Shown piece by piece: positions 25,563-34,061 of a DNA stretch of 64,000 nucleotides. The notes beneath the pieces were generated by a model. That model had not been told where the DNA came from and did not search any database. It saw only the letters and a list, made by a program, of their open reading frames with translations. Source of the DNA: Anaerolineales bacterium. GTDB lineage: Bacteria; Chloroflexota; Anaerolineae; Anaerolineales; Villigracilaceae. The position numbers were made by a program, and so were the translations under genes. How positions within the stretch are numbered: the first letter of the stretch is position 1; each line of letters opens with the position of its first letter. The stretch is taken from positions 62,001 through 126,000 of the forward strand of contig JAEURJ010000008.1 of the NCBI GenBank assembly GCA_016789305.1. The letters run 5' to 3'.

Positions 25563-26098
25563 TTTCCTTTAAACCCAAGTAATGCCATCAAAATTTCTGG
25601 GGGAATATCGGTTTCAGGTAAATCCGTTTTGTAGAGCTGTTCATTCTCCGCTCGTTCACGCAGGGAGCGCCACAAAATGGTTCGTTCCTCGTTTTGCACA
25701 ACGAGATCATTTAAAATCTTTGCATTGAGCAGATACTCGCCCGTGGAATATAAAAACGTCAGGCGTTTCCACTTATCTGTTTTGACTGGTTCTCGTAATT
25801 TCTCAAGTCCGCCCAGTTGAATTTTGAAATATTCCTCTTTTGAGCGCGGATGATCTGGTTCGTCTTTTAGCAGTTCTCCACGCGTAGTCAGCTCGTGTCC
25901 TTTGACTTGAGCAATGAATTCGATCTGTCCGCCATGCTGGCCGAATGCCGAAGGCTGGTAAAAAGCCAGGTAGTCCACGGTCACAACCTTGGGTGCGGTG
26001 CGAAGCGGAATTCGATACCAGCCCAGGAGTCGCGCGATTTCCAAGTCCCGTGGAGTGGGGAGCAGGCAGACGAGGATCAAATCCGTTGGCTTGAGCAT
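25511..26098 (-). CDS. Conserved protein of unknown function (195 residues)
   Basis: I choose ATG 26098; the open frame continues upstream through a palindrome (encoding MTVTFKVTVTF), which is unlikely to be real. The N-terminus LKPTDLILVCLLPTPRDLEIARLLGWYRIPL is followed by VDYLAFYQPSAFGQHGGQIEFIAQVKG, a strand-rich pattern that looks like a small beta-barrel (PUA/EVE-like at best). The middle has many charged residues. I do not recognise the family. The final 16 or so residues (VSEGSEVYDVDEGGY) are encoded by the repeat arm of element B and are probably not ancestral. Confidence 0.6.
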   Translation of the reverse strand: MLKPTDLILVCLLPTPRDLEIARLLGWYRIPLRTAPKVVTVDYLAFYQPSAFGQHGGQIEFIAQVKGHELTTRGELLKDEPDHPRSKEEYFKIQLGGLEKLREPVKTDKWKRLTFLYSTGEYLLNAKILNDLVVQNEERTILWRSLRERAENEQLYKTDLPETDIPPEILMALLGFKGNEVSEGSEVYDVDEGGY

Positions 26099-26127
26099 GT
26101 ACCTATTATAAAACGTGTGCCATATAA

Positions 26128-26160
26128 AAGTGACAGTCACCTTAAAGGTGACTGTCACTT
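26128..26160. repeat. Perfect palindrome, 16-bp arms with a 1-nt loop
   Basis: AAGTGACAGTCACCTT and its exact complement are separated by one A. It lies 7 nt beyond the stop codon of the PLP-enzyme gene and 30 nt before the next start. On the minus strand a TTTTATAT follows, so it can act as terminator. The perfect arms and the inner repeat of GTGAC(A/T)GTCAC also resemble REP-type palindromes. Confidence 0.7.
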
Positions 26161-26166
26161 CGCTTG

Positions 26167-27633
26167 CTAAACCAATCCAACTTCCTTGTTGAACTCGACG
26201 ATCAATTCGTCAATTTCATCAGCTTGCTTTTGGACATCGGTCCAGTAGTTAGGCTCGTACCATTGATCCTGGATTTCATTATAAGTTTTGCCTTGTTGTT
26301 CGACCCAGGTGTAGTATTTCAAATTGTGGACGCGGCGTTTTTCCGGATAAGTCAGCTCGAGCATGCTATCGGTGGATTGACCGTGCAGGTAGCGGGCGAA
26401 ATCGGCAGCGGCATCCTTCTCGCTGTATTGACCGAATTCCTGATGCATTTCATGCAAACGCGAACGATAGAGTTCCATCGAGTCGGTGAGCATGGTGATC
26501 ATCACATCGTTTTCGTCCATCTCGTAATATTTGGCGGTCTTGATGCACGAAAGCACGTTTGAGATACCGGAGAAGCCGAGTAAATCCAATTGCGAAACAA
26601 TATTTTCCGGAACGCCTTTTTCAACGAGATAGGCGCGGCCATTTTCTTCATTGAAGAGACGGGCGATGTTGACCACGGCATTGTCATCGATTGCGGTGAC
26701 GATATCTGTGTTCTTGGTGTTATGCACCCACGGGACGTGTTTATCGCCGATACCTTCGATGCGATGTGCGCCGAAACCGTTTTCTAAAAGCGTGGGACAT
26801 TGTAGCGCTTCGCTCGCAACGATTTTGCTGTCAGGATATAACTGTTTCATGTAATCGCCACTGGCTATTGTTCCGGCGGAGCCGGTTGCTGATGCAATAC
26901 CGCGGAATCGACCGTGTTTGCCTGCAACTTGCTTGAAGACTTCTTCCATCGCATGGCCGGTGACTTCATAGTGCCAGAGATAATTCCCGAACTCTTCGAA
27001 TTGATTGAAGATCATCAAGTCCTGACCTGAGTTCGCCAGTTCCTTGCATTTGTCAAAAATTTCTTTTACGTTGGATTCAGAACCCGGGGTCTTGATGGTT
27101 TCGCCGGCGACTTTTGCCAGCCATTCGAATCGTTCCTTCGACATGCCTTCAGGCAAAATGGCGATGGATTCGCAGCCAAGCAATGCCGAATCATACGCGC
27201 CGCCGCGACAGTAATTTCCCGTCGAAGGCCAGACTGCTTTCTGAGTCGTCGGGTCGAACTGACCTGTGACCAGCCTCGGCACCAGACAACTAAATGCCGC
27301 CCCGACTTTGTGTGCCCCCGTGGGGAACCACTTGCCAACGACGGCAATGATGCGCGCCTTGACTCCTGTCAGCGAAGAGGGAAGCTCAATGAAATTGACT
27401 CCGCCGTAAGTCCCGCCGGAAGCGATGGGTTGGTTGTGCCAATTGATCCGAAACAAATTGCGTGGATGAATATCCCAGAGGCCGATCTTCTTCAGTTCAT
27501 CCTTAACTTTTGCAGGGATCTTTGAAGGATCCTTCATTTGTGCATAGGTTGGGATGATGATGTTTTTTTCCTTCGCGCGTTTGATGGCATTGGCGCGGCG
27601 ATCTTTGTGAATGGTCAGGTCAATTGTGGTCAT
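26167..27633 (-). CDS. PLP-dependent lyase of the cysteine synthase/tryptophan synthase beta fold
   Basis: The 488-residue protein is longer than cysteine synthase (about 310). The PLP lysine is Lys109 in WFPTGAHKVGAAF. The Asn loop is WPSTGNYCRGGAYDSALLG near residue 135, and the phosphate loop is ASATGSAGTIASGDY near residue 248. The C-terminal 100 residues (from DSMELYRSRLHEM) are an extra helical region. Fold-type II enzymes of this kind do beta-elimination or beta-replacement on serine, cysteine or diaminopropionate; the substrate is not evident. It has its own leader after an intergenic gap and begins the leftward run toward hydA. Confidence 0.8.
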   Translation of the reverse strand: MTTIDLTIHKDRRANAIKRAKEKNIIIPTYAQMKDPSKIPAKVKDELKKIGLWDIHPRNLFRINWHNQPIASGGTYGGVNFIELPSSLTGVKARIIAVVGKWFPTGAHKVGAAFSCLVPRLVTGQFDPTTQKAVWPSTGNYCRGGAYDSALLGCESIAILPEGMSKERFEWLAKVAGETIKTPGSESNVKEIFDKCKELANSGQDLMIFNQFEEFGNYLWHYEVTGHAMEEVFKQVAGKHGRFRGIASATGSAGTIASGDYMKQLYPDSKIVASEALQCPTLLENGFGAHRIEGIGDKHVPWVHNTKNTDIVTAIDDNAVVNIARLFNEENGRAYLVEKGVPENIVSQLDLLGFSGISNVLSCIKTAKYYEMDENDVMITMLTDSMELYRSRLHEMHQEFGQYSEKDAAADFARYLHGQSTDSMLELTYPEKRRVHNLKYYTWVEQQGKTYNEIQDQWYEPNYWTDVQKQADEIDELIVEFNKEVGLV

Positions 27634-27758
27634 GAAAATCTCCTGAAGTTAGTTGTCAGACAAATTAAATTATAGCGCACATCAGGACAAAAAGGGCATA
27701 ACTTATGTAATGCGGTGAAGTTATATTTGACATATCATCAAGCGACGAGGAGATTGAA

Positions 27759-28205
27759 ATGAACAATGCCAAAACAACCGCAATTTCAGGATGTTTGATC
27801 TGGTTTTTTCTGATATCCATTATTGGCAGTTGTGTGATGCCGGTGTTTTTTATGGTGGGAGGTTTTAGCTCGTCCAGCGATTATGCCATCAATACAACGG
27901 GCGGATGGTTATGTCCGGATGGGACAACGCCGAAAAGTTATTCCTACGCAACTACAAGCCGTGATGAAAATGGATTTGAACACCCTGCCACTGCGTATGA
28001 ATTACATTGCTTGGATGCCGAAGGAACTGTAGTGAAGAATGATCCGATCCTTTATGCTTTTATCTGGATCGGCATTTGGGCGCTGGTTGGTTTGATCCTT
28101 TCAGGCCTGCTGACTTTTATCTTCGCTGTGCCCGGCGGAATGTTGGTGACGAAACTGTTGAATAAGATGAAATCACCGCGTGCAAGTCCGAACATCGTAA
28201 ACTAA
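27759..28205 (+). CDS. Small membrane protein of unknown function
   Basis: The 148-residue protein has one membrane segment at about residues 12-36 (CLIWFFLISIIGSCVMPVFFMV), a loop with two cysteines (WLCPDGTTPKSYSYATTSRDENG and ELHCLDAEG), and a second segment at about 100-128. The loop probably lies outside the cell and may hold a disulfide. GAGGAGATTGAA precedes the ATG. It is alone between the PLP enzyme (divergent) and a terminator. No family recognised. Confidence 0.65.
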   Translation: MNNAKTTAISGCLIWFFLISIIGSCVMPVFFMVGGFSSSSDYAINTTGGWLCPDGTTPKSYSYATTSRDENGFEHPATAYELHCLDAEGTVVKNDPILYAFIWIGIWALVGLILSGLLTFIFAVPGGMLVTKLLNKMKSPRASPNIVN

Positions 28206-28209
28206 TGGC

Positions 28210-28238
28210 AAAAGGCGGATGATCATCATCCGCCTTTT
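28210..28238. terminator. Bidirectional terminator between the membrane protein and oadB-like genes
   Basis: A 9-bp GC-rich stem GGCGGATGA / TCATCCGCC (3-nt loop) is extended by A and T runs on both sides. The flanking genes converge. Confidence 0.85.
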
Positions 28239-28242
28239 TGTT

Positions 28243-29379
28243 TTACACAATCCCCAGCATTTTGCTGACCACCGAAAGCAAAATGCCGCCTGCGATCACG
28301 CTGCCCAGTTGACCGGCGGTATTCGCTCCCATCGCGTGCATGAGAATGAAATTGTTCGGATCTTCATCGTTGGCGGTTTTTGCAGCTAAACGTCCAGCCA
28401 TTGGAAAGGCGGAAATCCCTGCCGCGCCGATGAGCGGATTGATCTTGCCGCCTGAGATGACGCACATTAATTTTCCAAATAATAATCCAGCTGCGGTATC
28501 GAGCACAAAGGCGAATAAGCCCAGCACCATGATCTTGCCTGTATCAATGTTGAGGAACGAAACCGCGCTCATGGTCGAGCCAATTGCCAGACCGAGAAAT
28601 AGTGTGGCGATGTTGATGATCTCATTTTCGGCAGCCTTGCTGAGACGATCCACTACGCCGGACATTTTGAGTAAATTCCCCAGCATGAGCATGGAAATTA
28701 ACGGCGTGGCTTCTGGGACGAGCAAGCCGACTACCAAAGTTAAAACGATGGGGAAAAAGATCAATGTCTTTTTTGAGATCGGTTTTGGCGCATATTCCAT
28801 TTGAATGAGGCGCTCTTTTTTTGTAGTCAGCAATCTCATCAACGGCGGCTGGATGATGGGAATCAAACTCATATAGGAATACGCAGCTACCGCAATCGGG
28901 GCGAGCAATTCAGGTGCAAGTTTTGTCGCCACAAAGATGGAGGTTGGTCCGTCGATCGCGCCGATAACACCGATAGATGCCGCTTGATTTAATGGAAAGC
29001 CCAATAACACCGCTAACATCAACGTGCCGAAGATTCCGAATTGCCCCGCTGCGCCGAGCAGAACCATGCGTGGCTGCGCGAGCAGCGGCGAGAAGTCGAT
29101 CATCGCTCCAACACCCACAAAGATCAGCAGCGGGAATAGTTCCGTTTTGATTCCTGCATCATATAAAACTTTGGACATGCCTTCGGCGGCGGTCATGCCT
29201 GCCAATGGAATGTTCGCGAGCAAACATCCGAACCCGATGGGTAATAGCAACACAGGTTCGATCTCTTTGAATACCCCAAGATAAATTAATATCAGCGCGG
29301 CGAAGATCATCACTGCGTTGCCGAATGTAAAATGTGTAAATCCCTTGATCAGGTCGGGAAGTAACTCACCTAGATCCAT
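28243..29379 (-). CDS. Na+-translocating decarboxylase beta subunit (OadB/MmdB/GcdB)
   Basis: The 378-residue integral membrane protein carries the Na+ channel of biotin-dependent decarboxylases. Typical stretches are GVGAMIDFSPLLAQPRMVLLGAAGQFG near residue 92, GAIDGPTSIFVATKLAP, and the C-terminal GAAGISAFPMAGRLA plus MHAMGANTAGQLGSVIAGG. The conserved Asp of the Na+ site is in AMIDFSP or GAIDGP. It is the last gene of a four-gene operon, and its start overlaps the end of the biotin carrier gene by 10 nt. A terminator follows. Confidence 0.93.
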   Translation of the reverse strand: MDLGELLPDLIKGFTHFTFGNAVMIFAALILIYLGVFKEIEPVLLLPIGFGCLLANIPLAGMTAAEGMSKVLYDAGIKTELFPLLIFVGVGAMIDFSPLLAQPRMVLLGAAGQFGIFGTLMLAVLLGFPLNQAASIGVIGAIDGPTSIFVATKLAPELLAPIAVAAYSYMSLIPIIQPPLMRLLTTKKERLIQMEYAPKPISKKTLIFFPIVLTLVVGLLVPEATPLISMLMLGNLLKMSGVVDRLSKAAENEIINIATLFLGLAIGSTMSAVSFLNIDTGKIMVLGLFAFVLDTAAGLLFGKLMCVISGGKINPLIGAAGISAFPMAGRLAAKTANDEDPNNFILMHAMGANTAGQLGSVIAGGILLSVVSKMLGIV

Positions 29380-29831
29380 GAAGCCTCACCCAGGTCCGCA
29401 AACTTGATCAATGCCTGTTTGTGTGCCACACTTTGCCCCTTGCTGACGAGCACTTCACTGACGTTTCCGCTGTACACGGAACGAATGCTGTTCTTCATCT
29501 TCATTGCTTCGATGATCACAATGGCCTGGCCCGCTTCCACTTTGTCGCCCGGTTTCACGAAAACTTCGATGATCGTCCCGGGCAGGGGTGCTGTCAAGGT
29601 ATTTCCGCTCATTGCAGGATTGGGGGAGGGCGCAGTGGCTTTTGGCGGATTTGCGTTGAATGATTTCTTCTCCATTTTCTCGCCCGTATCATTTCTTGTT
29701 TCAGCCTGATCGGCATTCTCGGGCATGACCTCAAACCGCTCACCATCCACGAGCGCGATGACAGGGCGTGCATTGATGTTTTCGATCTCGACTTCGTACG
29801 TTTGATCTTTAACTGTGATTTTATATTTCAT
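29370..29831 (-). CDS. Biotin carrier subunit of the Na+-pumping decarboxylase
   Basis: ATG 29831, with GGAGAGCATC before it, gives 153 residues; the 14 codons upstream overlap a palindromic repeat and are not supported. After an N-terminal strand region (KYKITVKDQTYEVEIENI) and a Pro/Ala-rich linker (about residues 65-85), the biotinyl domain shows PGTIIEVFVKPGDKVEAGQ and the biotinylation site EAMKMKNSI near residue 120. The carried carboxyl group passes from the carboxyltransferase to the membrane beta subunit. It overlaps the beta gene by 10 nt. Confidence 0.92.
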   Translation of the reverse strand: MKYKITVKDQTYEVEIENINARPVIALVDGERFEVMPENADQAETRNDTGEKMEKKSFNANPPKATAPSPNPAMSGNTLTAPLPGTIIEVFVKPGDKVEAGQAIVIIEAMKMKNSIRSVYSGNVSEVLVSKGQSVAHKQALIKFADLGEASWI

Positions 29832-29842
29832 GATGCTCTCCA

Positions 29843-29884
29843 AAGACCTGAAAGGTTTCAAGAAACCTGTCAAGCCTGAGACCT
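29843..29884. repeat. Small palindromic repeat between oadG-like and biotin carrier genes
   Basis: It contains AGGTTTCAAGAAACCT as a 7-bp stem with a 2-nt loop, plus flanking GACCTGA and CTGAGACCT units. It lies in the 52-nt gap of an otherwise tightly packed operon. Confidence 0.4.
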
Positions 29885-30227
29885 AATGCCTTCTGAAATT
29901 TCCTTTTTCAGATCGTTGACTGGTGCGCATGCCCAATTGCCATGCAGAGACATACGCCGTGGGAGGTTCGGGCAATGGATGCGCGGAGGAAAGTCCCTGT
30001 TCGGCGAGCGCCAGGGCAACAGCAATTGCGGCTGCCTGGGCTTTGAATCCTGTTTCAGGAACTGAAGCAGGCTCAGGTGAACTTGAAACGTCATCTTCCG
30101 ATGGGGATTCTTTTTCGGCGGTGAGAAATGTCAGGACGACCATCATCAACCACAACAAAAGAATTGCGCCAAACACGAGCCCCATGCCGAGCGCGGTGAT
30201 TTGCAGGGAAAGCGTGAAGTCGCTCAT
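29883..30227 (-). CDS. Na+-pumping decarboxylase gamma subunit (OadG-like)
   Basis: The 114-residue protein has one N-terminal membrane helix (ITALGMGLVFGAILLLWLMMVVLTFL, about residues 11-36), an acidic Ser/Glu/Pro stretch and an Ala-rich segment. This is the usual layout of the gamma subunit, which anchors and stabilises the decarboxylase. The sequence identity of this family is low, so the call rests on layout and operon position. Its start overlaps the carboxyltransferase stop by 4 nt. The C-terminus (MRTSQRSEKGNFRRH) is basic. Confidence 0.8.
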   Translation of the reverse strand: MSDFTLSLQITALGMGLVFGAILLLWLMMVVLTFLTAEKESPSEDDVSSSPEPASVPETGFKAQAAAIAVALALAEQGLSSAHPLPEPPTAYVSAWQLGMRTSQRSEKGNFRRH

Positions 30228-31777
30228 ACTGGAATATTCCCGTGTTTGCGTGGGGGAGCGGGTGCGTATTTATCACGCAATGCAGAAAGCGCCGCGATGA
30301 TCTTCGGCCTGGATTCGCGCGGCTCGATGATGTCGTCCACATAGCCTGTCGAAGCGGCGTAATATGGATTGTTGAATTTTTCGCGATATTCAGACGCAAG
30401 TTTTTTGCGTTCTGCCGCCGGGTCGTTCGAAGTTTCAATCTGTTTCTTGAATAAAATATTGGCCGCACCTTCCGCGCCCAACACTGCGATCTCAGCAGAA
30501 GGCCATGCGTAGGTGACATCGGTGCCAAGATACTTGCTGGACATCACAACATACGCACCGCCGTAAGCCTTGCGTGTGATGATGCATATTTTTGGAACGG
30601 TGGCTTCGGAATACGCGTATAAAAGCTTTGCACCGTGACGAATGATGCCGCCATGTTCCTGCGCAATGCCGGGCAGGAAGCCGGGCGAGTCAACAAAGGT
30701 AACAAGTGGGATATTGAAACAATCGCACATGCGTACGAAGCGTGTCATTTTGTCGGCGGCATCGATGTCGATCACGCCGGCCATGATGGCAGGTTCCTGG
30801 CCCACGACCCCAACGCTGTGTCCGCCGATCCGCGCAAGACCCACGATCGCATTGCGTGCCCAATCGGGTTGGATCTCAAGGAACGAATCCTTGTCGATGA
30901 TTTTTTCGATCACCTGGTGCATGATATACGGTTCGGTTGCTTCCAGCGGAATTATATGATTCAGATCTTCGTCCATGCGGGAGAGTGAGTCGGCGGGTTG
31001 GATGTAAGGCGGGTTTTCCACATTGTTTGAAGGAAGATATGAAAGAAAGTGCCTTGCCATTTTCAGCGCCGCTTTTTCAGAAGCAACGGAAAGATGCGCC
31101 ACGCCACTGACTGAATTATGCACGACCGATCCGCCCAATGATTCAGCATCGATCATTTCACCGGTCACAGCTTTGATCACGTCGGGTCCGGTAAGGAACA
31201 TGAAGGATTGCTTCTCCACCATGATCACGAGATCGGTCAAAGCAGGGGAGTAGGCCGCGCCGCCGGCGCATGGCCCCAGCATTACGCTCACCTGCGGAAC
31301 CACTCCGGAATATTGTGCGTTGCGCCGGAAGATTTCCGCATAGCCGCCCATCGAACGCACACCTTCCTGAATTCGCGCGCCGCCGGAGTCGATCAATGAA
31401 ATGAACGGCACACCGTTGCGTACAGCCAAATCCATCACACGGCAAATCTTGTGCGATTGCATTTCACTCAATGTGCCGCCGTAAATTGTAAAATCCTGTG
31501 AATATAAATAAACCGTCCGCCCGTGAATCTGTCCGTAGCCGGTGATCACACCATCACCGTAAAACTTTTCTTTTAATAAATCCATTTCATCACCTTGATG
31601 GGTAATGAACGGTTCGATCTCGTTGAAAGTTCCAGAGTCGAGCAATAGTTCAACACGTTCCCGCGCAGTTAATTTTCCCTTGGCACGTTGTTTTGCGTTA
31701 CGTTCTTCGCCGCCGCCTTCCAGCGCCTTCGCGCGCATCTTTCTCAATTCCAGAATTCTTGGGTCTTCATTTGTCAT
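30224..31777 (-). CDS. Acyl-CoA carboxyltransferase, decarboxylase alpha subunit (MmdA/PccB family)
   Basis: The 517-residue crotonase-fold protein transfers CO2 from an acyl-CoA to biotin. Markers are GKLTARERVELLLDSGTFNE, SLIDSGGARIQEGVRSMGGYAEIF near residue 128, LGPCAGGAAYSPALTDLVIM near residue 166 and PGFLPGIAQEHGGIIRHGAKLLYAY near residue 370. The same fold serves propionyl-CoA carboxylase beta, but its operon with OadG, biotin and OadB-like subunits says it drives a Na+ pump. Methylmalonyl-CoA is the most likely substrate, with glutaconyl- or malonyl-CoA as alternatives. It is the first gene of the operon. Confidence 0.92.
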   Translation of the reverse strand: MTNEDPRILELRKMRAKALEGGGEERNAKQRAKGKLTARERVELLLDSGTFNEIEPFITHQGDEMDLLKEKFYGDGVITGYGQIHGRTVYLYSQDFTIYGGTLSEMQSHKICRVMDLAVRNGVPFISLIDSGGARIQEGVRSMGGYAEIFRRNAQYSGVVPQVSVMLGPCAGGAAYSPALTDLVIMVEKQSFMFLTGPDVIKAVTGEMIDAESLGGSVVHNSVSGVAHLSVASEKAALKMARHFLSYLPSNNVENPPYIQPADSLSRMDEDLNHIIPLEATEPYIMHQVIEKIIDKDSFLEIQPDWARNAIVGLARIGGHSVGVVGQEPAIMAGVIDIDAADKMTRFVRMCDCFNIPLVTFVDSPGFLPGIAQEHGGIIRHGAKLLYAYSEATVPKICIITRKAYGGAYVVMSSKYLGTDVTYAWPSAEIAVLGAEGAANILFKKQIETSNDPAAERKKLASEYREKFNNPYYAASTGYVDDIIEPRESRPKIIAALSALRDKYAPAPPRKHGNIPV

Positions 31778-31896
31778 GGGAATACCTCACTGCGAAGAAG
31801 TATACCGACGCGTTGTCAGACAGGCCAGTGATGGAGGTCATGCGCGAAATAGGACAATCCGCTCCGAATTTTAACCGGTGCTAATTCTATTAATAT

Positions 31897-32015
31897 AGGA
31901 CTTACGCAAAACCCTAGGAGCAAGCCGCGAATTTCGCTAATTCACGCGAATTGTTTAAAAAATTCGTGATAATTCGTGTCATTCGTGGCAAAAGAGTTTG
32001 AACTGCGTAAGCCCT
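31897..32015. mobile_element. MITE-like element with terminal inverted repeats
   Basis: Ends AGGACTTACGCA and (inverted) AGGGCTTACGCA match at 11 of 12 positions and enclose 119 bp without an ORF. Inside are two arms of short tandem repeats in opposite orientation: CGCGAATT units at about 31927-31953 and AATTCGTG units at about 31960-31988. CTTACGCA-type ends are common on insertion sequences and their MITEs. It lies between the mmdA-like start and the MFS gene stop. Confidence 0.6.
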
Positions 32016-32050
32016 GTAATGTTGAAATTGCACTCTTTGTAGATGATCGC

Positions 32051-33310
32051 TTATGACATCTTGTGCGTGCGCGGCTCTTTGACGAGGAATACCAAGATGC
32101 TGATCATGATTGCAGAAAGTACAACGGAAATGATGAATATCGGATTGAAGCCGGAAGAGTCGACGATGAAACCGCCAAGGATGGGGGCGATGATGGTTGC
32201 CGGCGCGGTGAGTGTTTGCGAGAGTCCAATGTAAATCGGGCGCTCGGATTCATTTCCAAAGTCAACAGTCATGGTCATGCCGATGGTCCAAATGGAAACG
32301 TTGGCGAGACCGGTAAGAATGAAAATTGGATAGAACCAAATGATGGATGGTGCGAACCATGCCAGGGCGGAACTTGCCAGTGCGGAAAATGCGCCAAGGA
32401 TCAACATGGCACGATGACCGATTCGATCACCGATCCAGCCCATGCCAATGTTTGCCACCGTTTGTGAGATGGTCAGCGTGGCTGTGAGAAACCCGGCAGT
32501 GACGGCATCCATGTTGAAACGGCGCAGGGCGTAGATGATGTAGAACGAAAATCCCATGGTGGCAAATTGGGAGAGGAATCTGGCGATCAGGAACCAGTTA
32601 AAGTTTGAATCTTTTTTCAGCACTTTCTTTGAGTCATCCCAGAAGTGAGTCTTTTCTTCGGGAATAACTTTTTCCGTGTCTTCTGGTTCGCGCGTCAGCG
32701 CGAGCGCCACCCATGATATCGCGAAGAAAATGCTTGCAATGAAGAAGCAGGCTGCAAAGTTCCAGGGTGAAGCGAGGGAATCTAGTAAGTAACCCGCGGC
32801 GATGGCAGATCCGCTGATGAACAGATTGGCAAGACCGGCTTGTAATCCAAAAAATGTACCGCGCGTCTCAGGAGGGATGATCTTCGAGATCATCGAAACC
32901 CATGAGTTCGCCGTGAATCCGCCGCCGAGTCCCTGCCAGATAAGCAATAGGAAGGTGAGGATCAAACCGACTTGCCTGCCAATGAACGGCATGAGCAATG
33001 CGATGACACCGAAGCCGAGAAAGGGGATCCGTTCGTGAATAGTGGTGAGGATGACAGTGCGTTTGAATCTTCGCAATCGTGAAACGTGGCTGGCGGTAAA
33101 TAGCTGCGGCAGGAGCCAGCCGGCGGAATGAATGGCAGGGACGAGCCCGATCAGAGTTGTGGAATCTGTCATGGTGGCGACGAAGAGAGGAAGGATGGTG
33201 CCGAAGGAGGCAAACCCCAGGGCAATGCCGAAGAGACCGCCATCCCAAAGGCCGACTGTTACATTATGTTTTAAATCCTGACGGATTTCCTTTTCCAAAG
33301 AAGTGAGCAT
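32051..33310 (-). CDS. Major facilitator superfamily transporter
   Basis: About 12 membrane segments in 419 residues, starting VGLWDGGLFGIALGFASFGTILPLFVATMTDS. MFS loop 2-3 features are seen in SHVSRLRRFKRTVILTT, and the second half starts near residue 220 after a charged loop (EDTEKVIPEEKTHFWDDSKKV). Substrate unknown. ATG 33310 is used; in-frame ATGs at 33334 and 33367 are possible but reach toward the TetR operator region. It is divergent from the tetR gene, and TetR may control both sides. Confidence 0.82.
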   Translation of the reverse strand: MLTSLEKEIRQDLKHNVTVGLWDGGLFGIALGFASFGTILPLFVATMTDSTTLIGLVPAIHSAGWLLPQLFTASHVSRLRRFKRTVILTTIHERIPFLGFGVIALLMPFIGRQVGLILTFLLLIWQGLGGGFTANSWVSMISKIIPPETRGTFFGLQAGLANLFISGSAIAAGYLLDSLASPWNFAACFFIASIFFAISWVALALTREPEDTEKVIPEEKTHFWDDSKKVLKKDSNFNWFLIARFLSQFATMGFSFYIIYALRRFNMDAVTAGFLTATLTISQTVANIGMGWIGDRIGHRAMLILGAFSALASSALAWFAPSIIWFYPIFILTGLANVSIWTIGMTMTVDFGNESERPIYIGLSQTLTAPATIIAPILGGFIVDSSGFNPIFIISVVLSAIMISILVFLVKEPRTHKMS

Positions 33311-33360
33311 TGGCAAATTGTACCTGAAACCCATTTCCGTCAAATTGGAGTATTTTTCTC

Positions 33361-33405
33361 TTGACAAAATTCCTGTTCTGCATAAAATAAAAACGAACGT
33401 TCGTT
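33361..33405 (+). promoter_or_regulatory. tetR promoter with palindromic TetR operator
   Basis: TTGACA (33361-33366), a 16-nt spacer and TAAAAT (33383-33388) form a good promoter. A perfect 14-bp palindrome AACGAACGTTCGTT (33392-33405) follows at the expected transcription start. AACGAACG/CGTTCGTT half-sites are typical TetR-family operators, so the regulator likely represses its own operon. Confidence 0.75.
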
Positions 33406-33429
33406 CATTTTTATGACCGTAGAGGAAAC

Positions 33430-34047
33430 ATGCCCGCGAAAACGAAGGATATACAGACGAAAGGCGAAACCACCCGCACTGCCATTGAAGATGCCGCCAT
33501 CGAGCTTTTCCTGGAGCACGGTTATCACGCTACATCCATGCGGCAAATTGCTGATCATGCCGGCCTGGCTTTGGGTGGAATCTATAATCACTTCAAAAGC
33601 AAGGACGAGATCTTTGAAGGCATCATTATCGATAAACATCCATACAGAAAAGTTCTGCCTGCTATCCTGGAGGCGCAGGGCGAATCGGCAGAGGAATTTC
33701 TGCGAAATGCGGTAAGCATCATCATGCGCGAGTTGGGTTCCGAACCGATATTTATGAAATTAATGTTTATCGAGATGGTGGAGTTTAATGGAAAACACGG
33801 CTCGCTTATGTTGAAAGAAATCGCACCCAAGGTATTACCTGTTTTTGAGAAATTGATCAAGGTCAGAAAGGGTTTGCGTGTGACCACTCCCGCAATTCTG
33901 ATGCGTTCATTTTTTGGAATGATTGTCTCGTTCTATGTGACTGAAATGATCATTGCCAATTCTGTGATCGGCAAGCTCATGCCCAAGAATCCCATGGATG
34001 CCTATTTGGATATTTTCCTTCACGGTATCTTGAAACCAGAATCTTAG
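33430..34047 (+). CDS. TetR family transcriptional regulator
   Basis: The 205-residue protein has the TetR DNA-binding domain: AIEDAAIELFLEHGYHATSMRQIADHAGLALGGIYNHFKSKDEIF (about residues 20-65), with HFKSKDE at the end of the recognition helix. The rest is an all-helical ligand domain. AGAGGAAAC precedes the start. It is the first gene of an operon with an ABC-2 permease, a HlyD protein and two ATPases, an order like the E. coli cecR-ybhGFSR set. It probably senses a compound exported by the pump and binds the palindrome upstream. Confidence 0.92.
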   Translation: MPAKTKDIQTKGETTRTAIEDAAIELFLEHGYHATSMRQIADHAGLALGGIYNHFKSKDEIFEGIIIDKHPYRKVLPAILEAQGESAEEFLRNAVSIIMRELGSEPIFMKLMFIEMVEFNGKHGSLMLKEIAPKVLPVFEKLIKVRKGLRVTTPAILMRSFFGMIVSFYVTEMIIANSVIGKLMPKNPMDAYLDIFLHGILKPES

Positions 34048-34061
34048 ATTAAGGAATTTAT

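Noticed and set aside
28243..31777. Oxaloacetate decarboxylase operon
   Set aside because: The carboxyltransferase is of the acyl-CoA (crotonase-fold) type; no OadA-like alpha subunit is present.
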